This document shows, piece after piece, positions 11,701 to 20,857 of a stretch of 64,000 nt of DNA. The notes beneath the pieces are model-generated. The model had not been told where the DNA came from, did not search any database, and worked only from the letters and a program-made list of their open reading frames with translations. The translations under genes and the position numbers were made by a program. The DNA is taken from contig AP026129.1 of the NCBI GenBank assembly GCA_030295235.1, positions 1,116,001-1,180,000 on the forward strand, read 5' to 3'. The stretch is from Fistulifera solaris. Taxonomy: Eukaryota > Bacillariophyta > Bacillariophyceae > Naviculales > Stauroneidaceae. Numbering within the stretch: the stretch's first letter is position 1; the number at the start of each line of letters is the position of its first letter.

Positions 11701-14454
11701 ATGGTAAGAACTAACGGGGAGACGAACTTGTATAGCTTGAGGTGATTCGCGGCAAGGCACAAATACAACATTCTGATGTTTTGGCGGCTCATGGGTTGTT
11801 TGAGTCGTCCCTTGCCGAGTTTGAACTTTATTGCATCTGCAAGCTTTTATTTTGATTCATCTTAAGCACGAGGCTTGGTCGCTGATTATATAAGTCTTTC
11901 TGACATTGACGCTCACACTTTATTTCACAACAATTTCCGCTTCTTCACCGCAGCCGACTGCCACCAGAAGATCGAACAAGTATACGACACCCGCACGCTC
12001 GGAGGTCGCTGCTCCTTCTTCAACGAATGAAGCGGTAGCTAATTTGGTCACTCCGAGCGATCCTATCATAGATGTGGCAGCCATTCGTACTGCAGTCACC
12101 AGCAGCCCTCTAGCAAATGAGCACGGAGATTCGAAACAAGTTCGTTTCGGGCCCGAGGATGTCACCGAGTCTCCTCGTCAACAAAATACTGGTAGAGGCT
12201 TAGTGTCGAGAAGAGGAGGACGATACGCCTCGCCTGGAAATCGATCGGTATTGATGAAGACACACTCGGAAGATAGCAACTCACTGGAAAAGGACGAACA
12301 AGCAACAGAATATGAATTTCAAAGTCCCAATTTGAAGCGCGATGAAGTTCCATGTTTGTCAAATGAACAACGTCAGGACAAGAGCAGCTCAGCATCCGAC
12401 TCAACCTCTTGTTTTTCAGTATCAGCCGACGAGGCTACTTCGGATCATTCCACAGAAAACAAGTCTTTGCGTTCGCCGAAAGCAGATGAAGCAACGAAGG
12501 TAAAAAAACACGTGCCAACTTTAACGAAACCGATGATTCTTGTTTCTCAAAGGTCGTTGCAGCCTCTTGCTCCTTCAGTAGACTCGCCGAAGGAGAATAA
12601 TTTCGAGAATTTGCCGTCCTGGGAAGAGCGGAAAGTAACGAGCCCCGGTGGTCCACTCTTTACAGCTCCTACGACGCCATCCAAACGCAATGAACCATCC
12701 ATCAATAGCTCTGCGTCCTTCGAAGAGGATCGAAAGCCTGAAAAGCAATCCCCTCGTGAGCGCTGCGTTCAGACACCCACAGATTTTGCGTTGGACTACG
12801 GTAAACAGAATCCAATGTCAAACGGTTCCTTTGATACTTCAAATGTGTTAGCGTGGTTGCAATCCCCGACTGCAAACGGTCTCTTTTCGCCAGGTGGATA
12901 TGGTACACTACTAAATACGCCTGGTGGGCCCCGAACTCCCCGAACGCCGACCGTCAGCACGTCGTTTTTCTTCTCGGACGTTGCCAGCTTACCGAGGGGT
13001 GATACACCAGCAGCTCGGGAAGAATCAGCATCGAAACGAAAGAACATTTCAAGCATTATTTGCATTTCGCCTCTGTCGTCTTCAAAGGCTCGAACCGGCA
13101 TCACTCCTCCTGCCAATTTGAAAGATATGTTCTCGTCGCCGCAAGAAAAGAGCAAAGCAAGGAGCTTACCACTTCTGAGCGATGACACACCTCGAGAAGA
13201 CAAACGAAGGACGTCACAACGCAGTGCCAGTAAGGATCCAAGTCTCGATGCCGTCCACTTAGCCGAACGCGATTTGATGGAGGACGAGGACATGAGCGTT
13301 TTGCTTCAGTTAGCGTCAAATACACCACGATCAGCGGGGGTACCACATCGTCCGGTCCGGTGTTTCGATCTCCAGCTGGTGGGAAAGGGGACCGGTCGGA
13401 AAGCGAAAACCTACCTGCTTTGCAACTTCCTATGATTGGAGGCCAGAATGGACGCAAGCCCAAGCCTGGGGAAGAGTTTACACCACCGCAACTGGGCATG
13501 CGCTCCGGGTCAGGCACTAAAAGCATTATGTCCGGCAGTGCTAGAAAAGAAAATGAGTCGGGAGACAGTCAAGAAGACAGCGACAACAAAAGTCCTACAG
13601 GGACATATCCTATGCATCCGACGTATCCAGGAGACGCACCAGCTTTCTATCCTCCGGCACCGCCTGGTATGCATGGTCCAAGTGGAAGCATGAGAGTTGT
13701 TGTTGGCGGACCACCTCCTAGCGCATCTCCGCCACGTCCTGGAATGAGCACCTCACCTCACCAAGCTGCTTCGTTTTACGATCATCCGTATCCCCCGCCA
13801 CCAGGAATGTATTCCCAATATCACCATGTGGGATACCCTTATCAATACTCTCACCATCCACCAAGACATATGCCTATGTACGGAGGTCATCAGCCTCCTA
13901 CACCTGTTGGACAAGACTCTATTCCGAAAAAAGGCGCCAAAAGACCATCAGCAAAGCTGTCAAGCGAGGCCCATCTTCACCGGATTCCAAAGTTACCAAG
14001 AAGCAAAGAAAATCACCGTCAAAGACGAAGAACAAAGTCACGCCACAGTTGGAGGGAGAAGACAGAGACAAGGCAGCTGCGTCGATTCTTGCCGTCAACG
14101 CTGCCAGCGGTGGAAAGAACGATAAGGCCGCCGCACTAGCAGCTGCTATTCTTCGTGGTGTTACAATGAGACCGTCTGGAAAATGGGTGAGTTTTTACAA
14201 CATCTTATTGGTCGATGCATTCTTTCTCCAGAGCTCTTCTCACTGATGTTTTAATTTCAGCAAGCCCAATTGTACTTCGCGGGGAAATCCAGATACATTG
14301 GAGTATTTGATTCGCGAGAAAAGGCCGCTTTGGCTTATGAAATCGCACGAGAAAAAATTGAAGCATGGCCCACAAGAACCAAATGGAAAGTCAACAGAGA
14401 ATCTTGTAAATGCCGCACGCAAAGCTGCATTTGATGGTGTAAACGAAAAATTAT
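11701..14454 (+). CDS. AP2-domain protein with long disordered N-terminal region
   Basis: Large, mostly disordered Ser/Pro-rich protein ending in one AP2/ERF-type DNA-binding domain: RGVTMRPSGKWQAQLYFAGKSRYIGVFDSREKAALAYEIAREK, written here in two pieces as RGVTMRPSGKW then QAQLYFAGKSRYIGVF. A 74-bp intron (14187-14260) sits inside that domain. Earlier parts include a SPGG/TPGGPRTPRTP segment, TSFFFSDV, and a Tyr/Pro/His-rich stretch near 13600-13900. The likely start is ATG 11701-11703, directly followed by GTAAGA; a 250-bp intron ending in CAG at 11951-11953 joins it to PTATRRSNKY. Frame changes occur at G5 13336-13340, A6 13927-13932 and A6 14352-14357; correcting the last gives the C-terminus KLKHGPQEPNGK...NAARKAAFDGVNEKL. 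The protein is probably nuclear and DNA-binding. Confidence 0.72.
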
Positions 14455-14608
14455 AAAATTGTATCTTGTATGTATTACAATTCACGCTGTCTTTAGCTCT
14501 GAAGAGAACTGTATAAATAGCAACGCTTAGAATGTCTAAACAAACCCGTAGGAACGTTCTCTTAATTATTATAATAGCATTATTACAACGCAAGTATGTG
14601 CATGGCGT

Positions 14609-15335
14609 CTATGCTGATCTCTCGCTATTCAACTGATCTACGTAGGACTGCCAATCTGAAGGTGCTGTTTGACGATTATTGCGAAAGGCAATTTGCTCTT
14701 GCTCCCGATTCCAATCGAACATTCTCAATGTAGACGAAATAGCTAGTTTGTATTGTCGGTCGTCGTCCTCATTATCTTCCGTCGCAAACGGCAAAAGCGG
14801 AAGATGCTTTTCGTCAATAAATTGTTCCTTCTCTTCTTTCTTTGTTTCCGAAAACAAAGGGTAAGACATGAGTTTCTCGTCGGGCGCCCGGAATGTGTCC
14901 CTTTATGAATGCTGTCCAAGCTTCCTCAACGACATCAAAACAGTGTCCGTCTGTAAGTGGCAAGCCTTGAGACTGCAAGACCGCTCTTCGAAACGCTTTT
15001 GACGATCTTATCGATTGAAATTCCAAATCACTTCGTCGGCAGTTGACATCTCGAGTCTGATAATGGTCGACTAAGGCGCTCGACAAACGGTGTAAACTGG
15101 TGCAGTTGCAGTCCGTTAACATGGGTCGCCCTTTGTTTGTAAGAACAACCTTTTGCCCCGCCGTAACGACTTTCTTCGCTGTATAATCGAGGCTACCTTC
15201 CTGATTTTGTTCAAATCGAACGACACAACCACAGGTAGGGCTGCATTGCTGTCCCCACGCGGCGGGCGACGCTACGGCGACATCCTTTCGTTTGCTCCGT
15301 GTAGCGGGTCGGAGAGGGTACAATAAGAATCTCAT
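14609..15335 (-). CDS. small Cys-containing protein, probably mitochondrial, function unknown
   Basis: The start is taken at MRFLLYPLRPATRSKRK, which looks like a mitochondrial presequence; an upstream in-frame Met at 15368 is possible. The middle has a conserved-looking pattern CSPTCGCVVRFEQ...DYTAKKVVT...MLTDCNCTSLHRLSSALVDHY. Spaced Cys pairs and the fold order faintly recall IscU/NifU scaffold proteins, but I cannot assign the family with confidence. The frame changes at the GGGCGCCC stretch about 14882-14889; after it a charged C-terminus follows (MSYPLFSETKKEEKEQ...). The final part contains MFDWNREQEQIAFRNNR. The product is about 240 residues. Confidence 0.55.
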
Positions 15336-15713
15336 TGTGCTTCTTGGTAGGAAATGGGTGTTGAACAAGACACTTTTGCAATCAATGGGATCGGAATTTA
15401 GAATCGATGAAGAAAATTATAAAGCTTACATCATCCTTTTTGGTTGATTGACCATCGACTGCTATGAGCTGTGATTGGTTCATTCGTCTTTTTGTGTGTA
15501 TTGCTTCATTTATTGTTTGTTTTAGCTATCTCGTAAGATGTACAAGGAGATAAGAAACAAGAAATTTTCTCAATACCGAACTTGTTTTCTTTCTCTTTGA
15601 CGCACTGATCGCTGGTATACGTGGTCAACAATATCACATTTTGCGCGATAGTCAATATTGACACCATTGATGTCAGACGTCCGGCATCTTGGCACTACTA
15701 TTTCTTCTTGTCG

Positions 15714-15748
15714 ACGTCACAACACGTTCTCAGTCGCGTCACACGTCA
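15714..15748. promoter_or_regulatory. cluster of CRE/CCRE-like boxes
   Basis: ACGTCA at 15714-15719, GCGTCA at 15736-15741 (complement of TGACGC) and ACGTCA at 15743-15748. In Phaeodactylum, TGACGT, ACGTCA and TGACGC boxes act as CO2/cAMP-responsive elements bound by bZIP factors. Use here is inferred from sequence only. Confidence 0.35.
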
Positions 15749-16049
15749 CCTCACATTCTAACCTTAGCCCTTGACCTTAGCTCGTAGAAGTCAACATGGT
15801 CTAACGTTCAACGTTTCAAACTTCTAAGGGATGAGATAAAGCACTTTCAAAATAACCTTACCGTGCAAGAGTTCTGACTGCATTGATTCCTGGGCAATTT
15901 TTAACAACCAATCTTTCATACGTCGTGAAGTCTTAAAGCAAAAACGGCGTTTCGACTTCTTCTCTAGAGAGACATCCAGCCTTTCATTACGTCTAAAACT
16001 AGTGGATAAGTCTTTCAACAGTTTACAATGCGATGATTTTCACGATGAT

Positions 16050-16085
16050 GAAGGATTGGTGATGGGTGATGGGTGATGGGTGGTG
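16050..16085. repeat. short tandem repeat, unit TGATGGG
   Basis: Three to four near-perfect copies of a seven-base unit (GGTGATGGGTGATGGGTGATGG...) followed by a degenerate copy. It lies in non-coding DNA. Confidence 0.7.
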
Positions 16086-16471
16086 GCTGAGGGCACAACC
16101 ATCATGGTCGAGCAAGCTGCGTGGTCTGACGCAAGAGGTGGAGGTTCGTGCCTCGCACATGACGCCGCATTGACGAAGGGCGGGTTCCTTCATAAGAATG
16201 ATACAAATCACGAACGAGGATTGAGGATTGAGCTCCTGAGGTGAAGATCGTACGCTACGAATTTGAACGACAGACTTCGTCTGACTTGGAATGGCGAAAC
16301 TGTGACTAAAAACCCGGAAACTAACTTCCGGAAGCCGTAAGTACCGGATAGCAAAGGTATGGAGTTTTCTCATGATTTTTTCCAAGGAGGGAAAAGATGA
16401 AGGGCCAAAACCTCTTTCTTCAAATTGCCAAAAACAATGATTGATACACTTGTTATACATAGACCTTCACT

Positions 16472-17837
16472 ATGAGCAAATTGCCGGATAAAGCGATCGA
16501 GGATGTCGCGCGAGATGGAGAATCAGTCGGCAAAATCCTCCCGTCTTCGCTGACTAAAGACGATGACGGGCGAGATGAAAAGAAAAAGCAACAAAAGGAA
16601 AAGAAGCAAGAAAAAAGATCGACGTGCTAATCGTGTACAGGGTCAAATGCCGGCACCGCCATTAAGCGCTTACAATTTTTTCTTTCGCGCCGAGCGACTG
16701 GGAGGAAGTGATGGCAAGCGAGACGGGCCGAAAAGCCAAGATCAGGACACCCCTTCAGAAGCCGATACCAAAGGATTGTCAGATTTTCAAACGATGACAA
16801 AAAGTATCGGCCTCAAATGGCGAGAACTATCAGCAGATCAGAAGCGAATTTTCGAAGACCTCGCGAAAGAAGACTTAGGTCGTTATCGCCGCGAACTCGC
16901 GGAATACAATGAGGAAATAATTCGATCAACTAAAATCGGCCGGGCCTCTCTTGAAGGACGTATAAAAAGCGCCATTCAACATCGAACTGATGACAGTGAA
17001 AACGATGCGAAACCTTCTGTTGCGACAGCTCAGATACCGGAAAGCGGGGCTAAGAATCATACTGAATTCCCTGGTTTTCCAACCCAACAATTTGCACTGC
17101 CATCGACAGAATCCAATTCTCAACACTTTGATCAAATTACTAGCGATCCCCGAGAAAGTTTGGGAATGCAAACGGACTCAAGTGGATTAACGCGTCAATA
17201 CGAGCCAATGCTGCAACAATACGCTGCTGAAAATGTCATCTTGCAGCATCTCTTATCGGGCATTGCACAATCGTCACTAAGCACGTTGGAGCAATCTTCA
17301 CTTTCCCCGATATTCTCCCCCCTCTTGCATCAACTTCAAGATGCACAGGCATCTACGAGCAACGCTCGAATGGTAGACTCTGCATTATCTAGAGCAGCTC
17401 TTTTTGTACAAATGAATTATCTTCGAAACTCACAAATAGGTGGGAGATTCGACAACCTTCCCTCACTTTTGCATTCTCAGCAGCAGCCATTAGTAGCTCA
17501 AGAAGCGATTGCATGGCGACATCTCCAGCAGCAACTTCTCAATCCTCTCCAAAATTCTTCTTCTTCGGAGCCATCGCCAAGCATTGCAGAATTTCTTATT
17601 GCACAACGTAACAGAAACGTTTTCGGACATCTCGAAGTAGGGCAAAATCATCAGATCGGGTTACAGAACGTTTTTCGGGCGACACCGCAAGATCAACAGG
17701 CGCTTTTGCAGCATTTTAGTATGCAACCTTCGCACACCGGTTCAACAACGACGATCGCCACCACTCCGACGATCGATCCACAGGAATTACTTCGACAAAT
17801 GATGGCGGAAGAAGTAAGAAAGAGCCAACAAAGGTAG
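16472..17837 (+). CDS. HMG-box protein
   Basis: Contains one HMG box: PAPPLSAYNFFFRAER at the start, then SIGLKWRELSADQKRIFEDLAKED and RYRRELAEYNEE. HMG boxes bend DNA and occur in chromatin proteins and transcription factors. A Gln-rich, low-complexity tail of over 250 residues follows, ending in a helical segment (PQELLRQMMAEEVRKSQQR). The best start is ATG 16472 (MSKLPDKAIEDVARDG), which needs one frame change at the A-rich tract near 16583-16587. A shorter frame starting at 16563 includes the HMG box but lacks this acidic N-terminus. The mix of one HMG box and a Gln-rich region suggests a transcriptional role. The specific target is unknown. Confidence 0.82.
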
Positions 17838-18463
17838 CACCAGATTACGTATTGGGGAAGAGAATCGACAAAGGTAGTCTCAAGTCATATGCATTTTTTC
17901 ACGTGAATGTCAGTGACTTTATTGTGGTTTCTTCTTCGTGTGCATCGGAAGCGAATATCAGTCAGATAAATAGAGGAAAGGCATCTGTCTTTGGATCGCC
18001 ATTATTTCCGAGATTGCTGATTGTGTTTTTAGCTTTGAAATGTTGTCGATCGGTTTGTCAACATTCATCACGCTATATTCATGATAAGTTTTTCATCGTC
18101 GATGTCAAACAAGGCATTTGTCGTTTATTTTTATCGGATGATGGCGGTATTTTTGGCTTATAACCTGTTACCTAGAACCCGTGACTCAAAGCCTACAGTC
18201 ACGGGCCACTGAAAACAGACTACACTGTTGTACGTTGAATCTTTACAACTGGCTAAAACTCAAGTACAACAACCGCACCCTGAAGATATACTGCTTAAAA
18301 AGAGTTCGCGCTTCTTTTCCTGTAAACGGGGTTTTGACAACACGCCACGAACCTCTAATCCGCGGAAATCCTCTTCTAGCTTAATGCTCGCTCTTCTTAC
18401 AGCAAAAGTATTACATGATGCTGTGAATTGTCAATTCGAATAACTTAAAGTGATCTTTAACAT
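17838..18463. other. intergenic region between convergent genes
   Basis: About 630 bp shared by the 3' ends of the HMG-box gene and the glucanase gene. Several short open frames (17852-18163, 18181-18443) lack a plausible ATG context or family features. Nothing else is seen. Confidence 0.5.
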
Positions 18464-20125
18464 TTAGCAAGTAATCTCCGTAGTAGGCACTTCGGTGTAG
18501 TTACTCTTGCCCCTGCATAACCCACGTCGGAAGAAGTGGCGGACAATGAAAGCAACGAGGATGACGACAAGGAGCACATACCAGCGAAATAGAACGGGCC
18601 TACGAGGCTGTGTCTGGATCCACTCACCATGGACCTGCAACAAACTCTCTCCATGTGAAACAACTACATCATCATCAATGATCGGTTCCCAGCCGTCCGG
18701 ATCGATCGTTGACGGATCAGGAAACTCGTGTATGACAGCCATATTGTCATTTGTCTTGAAAATGATATCATAACATGAACCGTAAAGTTCTTCACTTGGT
18801 GTGAACGGATCTTTGGCGATTTTGGGGAGCCATCCTTCATGAAACGCCCTCAAAAAGTCCCATTCGGCAAAAGCACCTCCTTCCATTTTCGCCGTCCAGT
18901 AAAACCATCCGGCACTGATACCCGCACCTGCAGCTTCGTACGAAACGATTTGCGCTTGTGCAAAGTGTTTCAGGAAATCTTGTCGATCGGGAGAAAGATC
19001 GCGGTCCAGAAAGGCTGCCGTACCATTTGCGGCGATACTGTCCATAATGACTCGTAAAACAGCCACAGGTAATGAATCTACCGCAACACTCCACTCTCCA
19101 ACGATTCGAGACACGCCACGAGAGATTTGCTGTCGGTGCGGTTCGTAACAACATCCTATCAGATCACGATGTTCGTTCTGGCACGTATAGGCAACATGTT
19201 GCCGCGGACTAAGAGCGCGGGGATGTTCCGCAAACACTTGATAAAAGTGCGAGTCCAGAAATGTATTCGCATAACGGGTAGGATCGAGCCACCAATGACC
19301 ATTGTTGAATGAGTCCGATGAGAACATATCACTGGCGTAAATTGAAACCTGCGGACCCATCGTGCTCCTGACAATATCCAGTCCTTCCTCTAGAAATGAT
19401 TCATAAACTTCCCGATCGCAGTCTAGAAACGGCTCATTCAGTAGACCAAAGCCGGTGACGACATCATCCAGGCCGTCTGCCACAATTTGTTCCGTAACTT
19501 TCCGAATTACCAGCAGACTCCGCTGCACATTCTCGGGTTGCGTCGACCATCCTTTGCAAGAAGCGTCCTTCAACGTTTGTCCCGAATTATCAAAACCATT
19601 TTGTGAGCCCGGTGCGGTGTGAATGTCAGGCCAAACTTGGAGACCAAGTTGACGTGACCACGCACAGAGACGTTGAAAGTATTTCCAGCGGTCCCCCACC
19701 ACCCAAGGTTCGCCTTTGTGCTTGTTTCCGAGAATCCAGTGAGGGAGAGGAACACGAAGATGTGTCACTCCAGCGTCTTTCAGGTCTTGAACGTCTTCAA
19801 AGGTGATAAAGTACTCAAAGTGGTAATTTAGCCATTGCTCGGCCGTTTCTTCTTTGGGGAACGCTTGCCCTAGCGTGTATTCGTCCATCGGATAATCTTG
19901 GCCATCGACCGTCTCCATCATAAACGGATGACACCGCTTCAAGTCACACAGTTGATAATCCGCATGATGCTTCGGTGGGGCACTGGCTTGTCCTGGATAC
20001 CAACAGAATTCACCCCGAAGATGACAATCGGTAACAGCGAACTGATACGGTGTAATGTAACGCTCCAGAACCAACCAACCGCCTATATTGACTCCTCGAA
20101 TCCATGATGGACGAACTTCGTGCAT
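18464..20125 (-). CDS. glycoside hydrolase family 5 exo-beta-1,3-glucanase-like enzyme, C-terminally membrane-anchored
   Basis: Retaining glucanase of the exo-beta-1,3-glucanase (EXG) type within GH5; it would act on beta-glucans such as chrysolaminarin or cell-wall callose. The N-terminus opens with RGVNIGGWLVLERYITP, the classic motif of this group. The acid/base Glu is in GFGLLNEPF (about residue 231) and the nucleophile Glu in IVGEWSVAVD (about 344). Asn before the first Glu and the HTAPGSQNGFDNSG loop are also present. At about residues 511-532 there is one hydrophobic segment followed by a basic tail (HFFRRGLCRGK), so it should be anchored by its C-terminus. No signal peptide is visible, so an upstream exon may be missing or the tail anchor does the targeting. 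The 553-codon frame is intact. Confidence 0.87.
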   Translation of the reverse strand: MHEVRPSWIRGVNIGGWLVLERYITPYQFAVTDCHLRGEFCWYPGQASAPPKHHADYQLCDLKRCHPFMMETVDGQDYPMDEYTLGQAFPKEETAEQWLNYHFEYFITFEDVQDLKDAGVTHLRVPLPHWILGNKHKGEPWVVGDRWKYFQRLCAWSRQLGLQVWPDIHTAPGSQNGFDNSGQTLKDASCKGWSTQPENVQRSLLVIRKVTEQIVADGLDDVVTGFGLLNEPFLDCDREVYESFLEEGLDIVRSTMGPQVSIYASDMFSSDSFNNGHWWLDPTRYANTFLDSHFYQVFAEHPRALSPRQHVAYTCQNEHRDLIGCCYEPHRQQISRGVSRIVGEWSVAVDSLPVAVLRVIMDSIAANGTAAFLDRDLSPDRQDFLKHFAQAQIVSYEAAGAGISAGWFYWTAKMEGGAFAEWDFLRAFHEGWLPKIAKDPFTPSEELYGSCYDIIFKTNDNMAVIHEFPDPSTIDPDGWEPIIDDDVVVSHGESLLQVHGEWIQTQPRRPVLFRWYVLLVVILVAFIVRHFFRRGLCRGKSNYTEVPTTEITC

Positions 20126-20857
20126 ATTTGTGTGTGAAGGTGCTTTATATTTTGAGATAAGAGGAGTTTGATTAACTCCAATGCGCTATTCGAAAATGCA
20201 ACCGAGCCGAGAAAATTTTGGAAGAATTTATTTCTGAACGTGTCTCGGTGGTGTACCGTATGGTGTCGTCGGCTTGTTTTTACGTCCGGAAGGAACTCGC
20301 TGGGAGTATTTTTAATCATTTTAGAAATGTTAGGAAAAAGAATACTCCCCGGAAATATAGCAGGTTGGATGTGCACCACGTCGATGACGCCGAATTTGAC
20401 AGCCTCAACAATGACGCACAGTCATGTCAATGGTCAGTCACTCTTTGTATATGCACAATAGGGATAAAGGTTGGCCGTATTTGAGCAACTTCAACAACGC
20501 GAGTAACGCAACCTGACGTCATGTACAGTTTACACTCGTTGCGCAAAAGCGGCACTCATCCATCAAGATGATTGGCTTCATTGGACACAAAATTTCTGAC
20601 TCAATGGTTAAGCTTCCAATCTCCTTGAAGTTCACCGTGATTTCGACGTCAGCACTTCATACTACACTTTACCTCTATTGTAATTATACCGTTGGAAGCT
20701 CGATCAGTCCATCCATCCGGAATGAAAAAACATCAAGCGGCAAGATCCCATACCAGGTAAGCACAACAACCCAAACAGATCACTGGCTCTCCGTCGGCGT
20801 TTTTGTATTCCACAAGAGGTTATTGCTTTTCCAAATCAAGTTTTATCAATAGCAGAC
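20126..20857. other. divergent promoter region with 5' leader intron of sufD
   Basis: Shared upstream DNA of the glucanase and sufD. A probable GT-AG intron in the sufD leader runs from 20757 (CCAG|GTAAGC) to 20855 (AGCAG), two bases before the sufD ATG. Small open frames here are not supported. Confidence 0.5.
20385..20651. promoter_or_regulatory. four CRE/CCRE-like boxes upstream of sufD
   Basis: TGACGC at 20385-20390 and 20412-20417, the full palindrome TGACGTCA at 20514-20521, and ACGTCA at 20646-20651. These match the three CO2/cAMP-responsive element types known from diatom carbonic anhydrase promoters. They lie between two divergent genes, so either could be the target. Function is inferred. 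Confidence 0.45.

Larger units (their letters stand above)
15369..16471. other. long intergenic region between divergent genes
   Basis: About 1.1 kb between the leftward small protein gene and the rightward HMG-box gene. No supported coding region; antisense open frames at 15824-16018 and 16023-16460 have no protein character. It contains a cluster of CRE-like boxes near 15714-15748 and a short tandem repeat near 16050-16085. Confidence 0.5.

Noticed and set aside
16023-16460. 145-codon antisense open frame
   Set aside because: It runs through the TGATGGG repeat and shows no recognisable domain.
20568-20852. Small ORF upstream of sufD
   Set aside because: Overlaps the probable leader intron and CRE boxes; no protein features.
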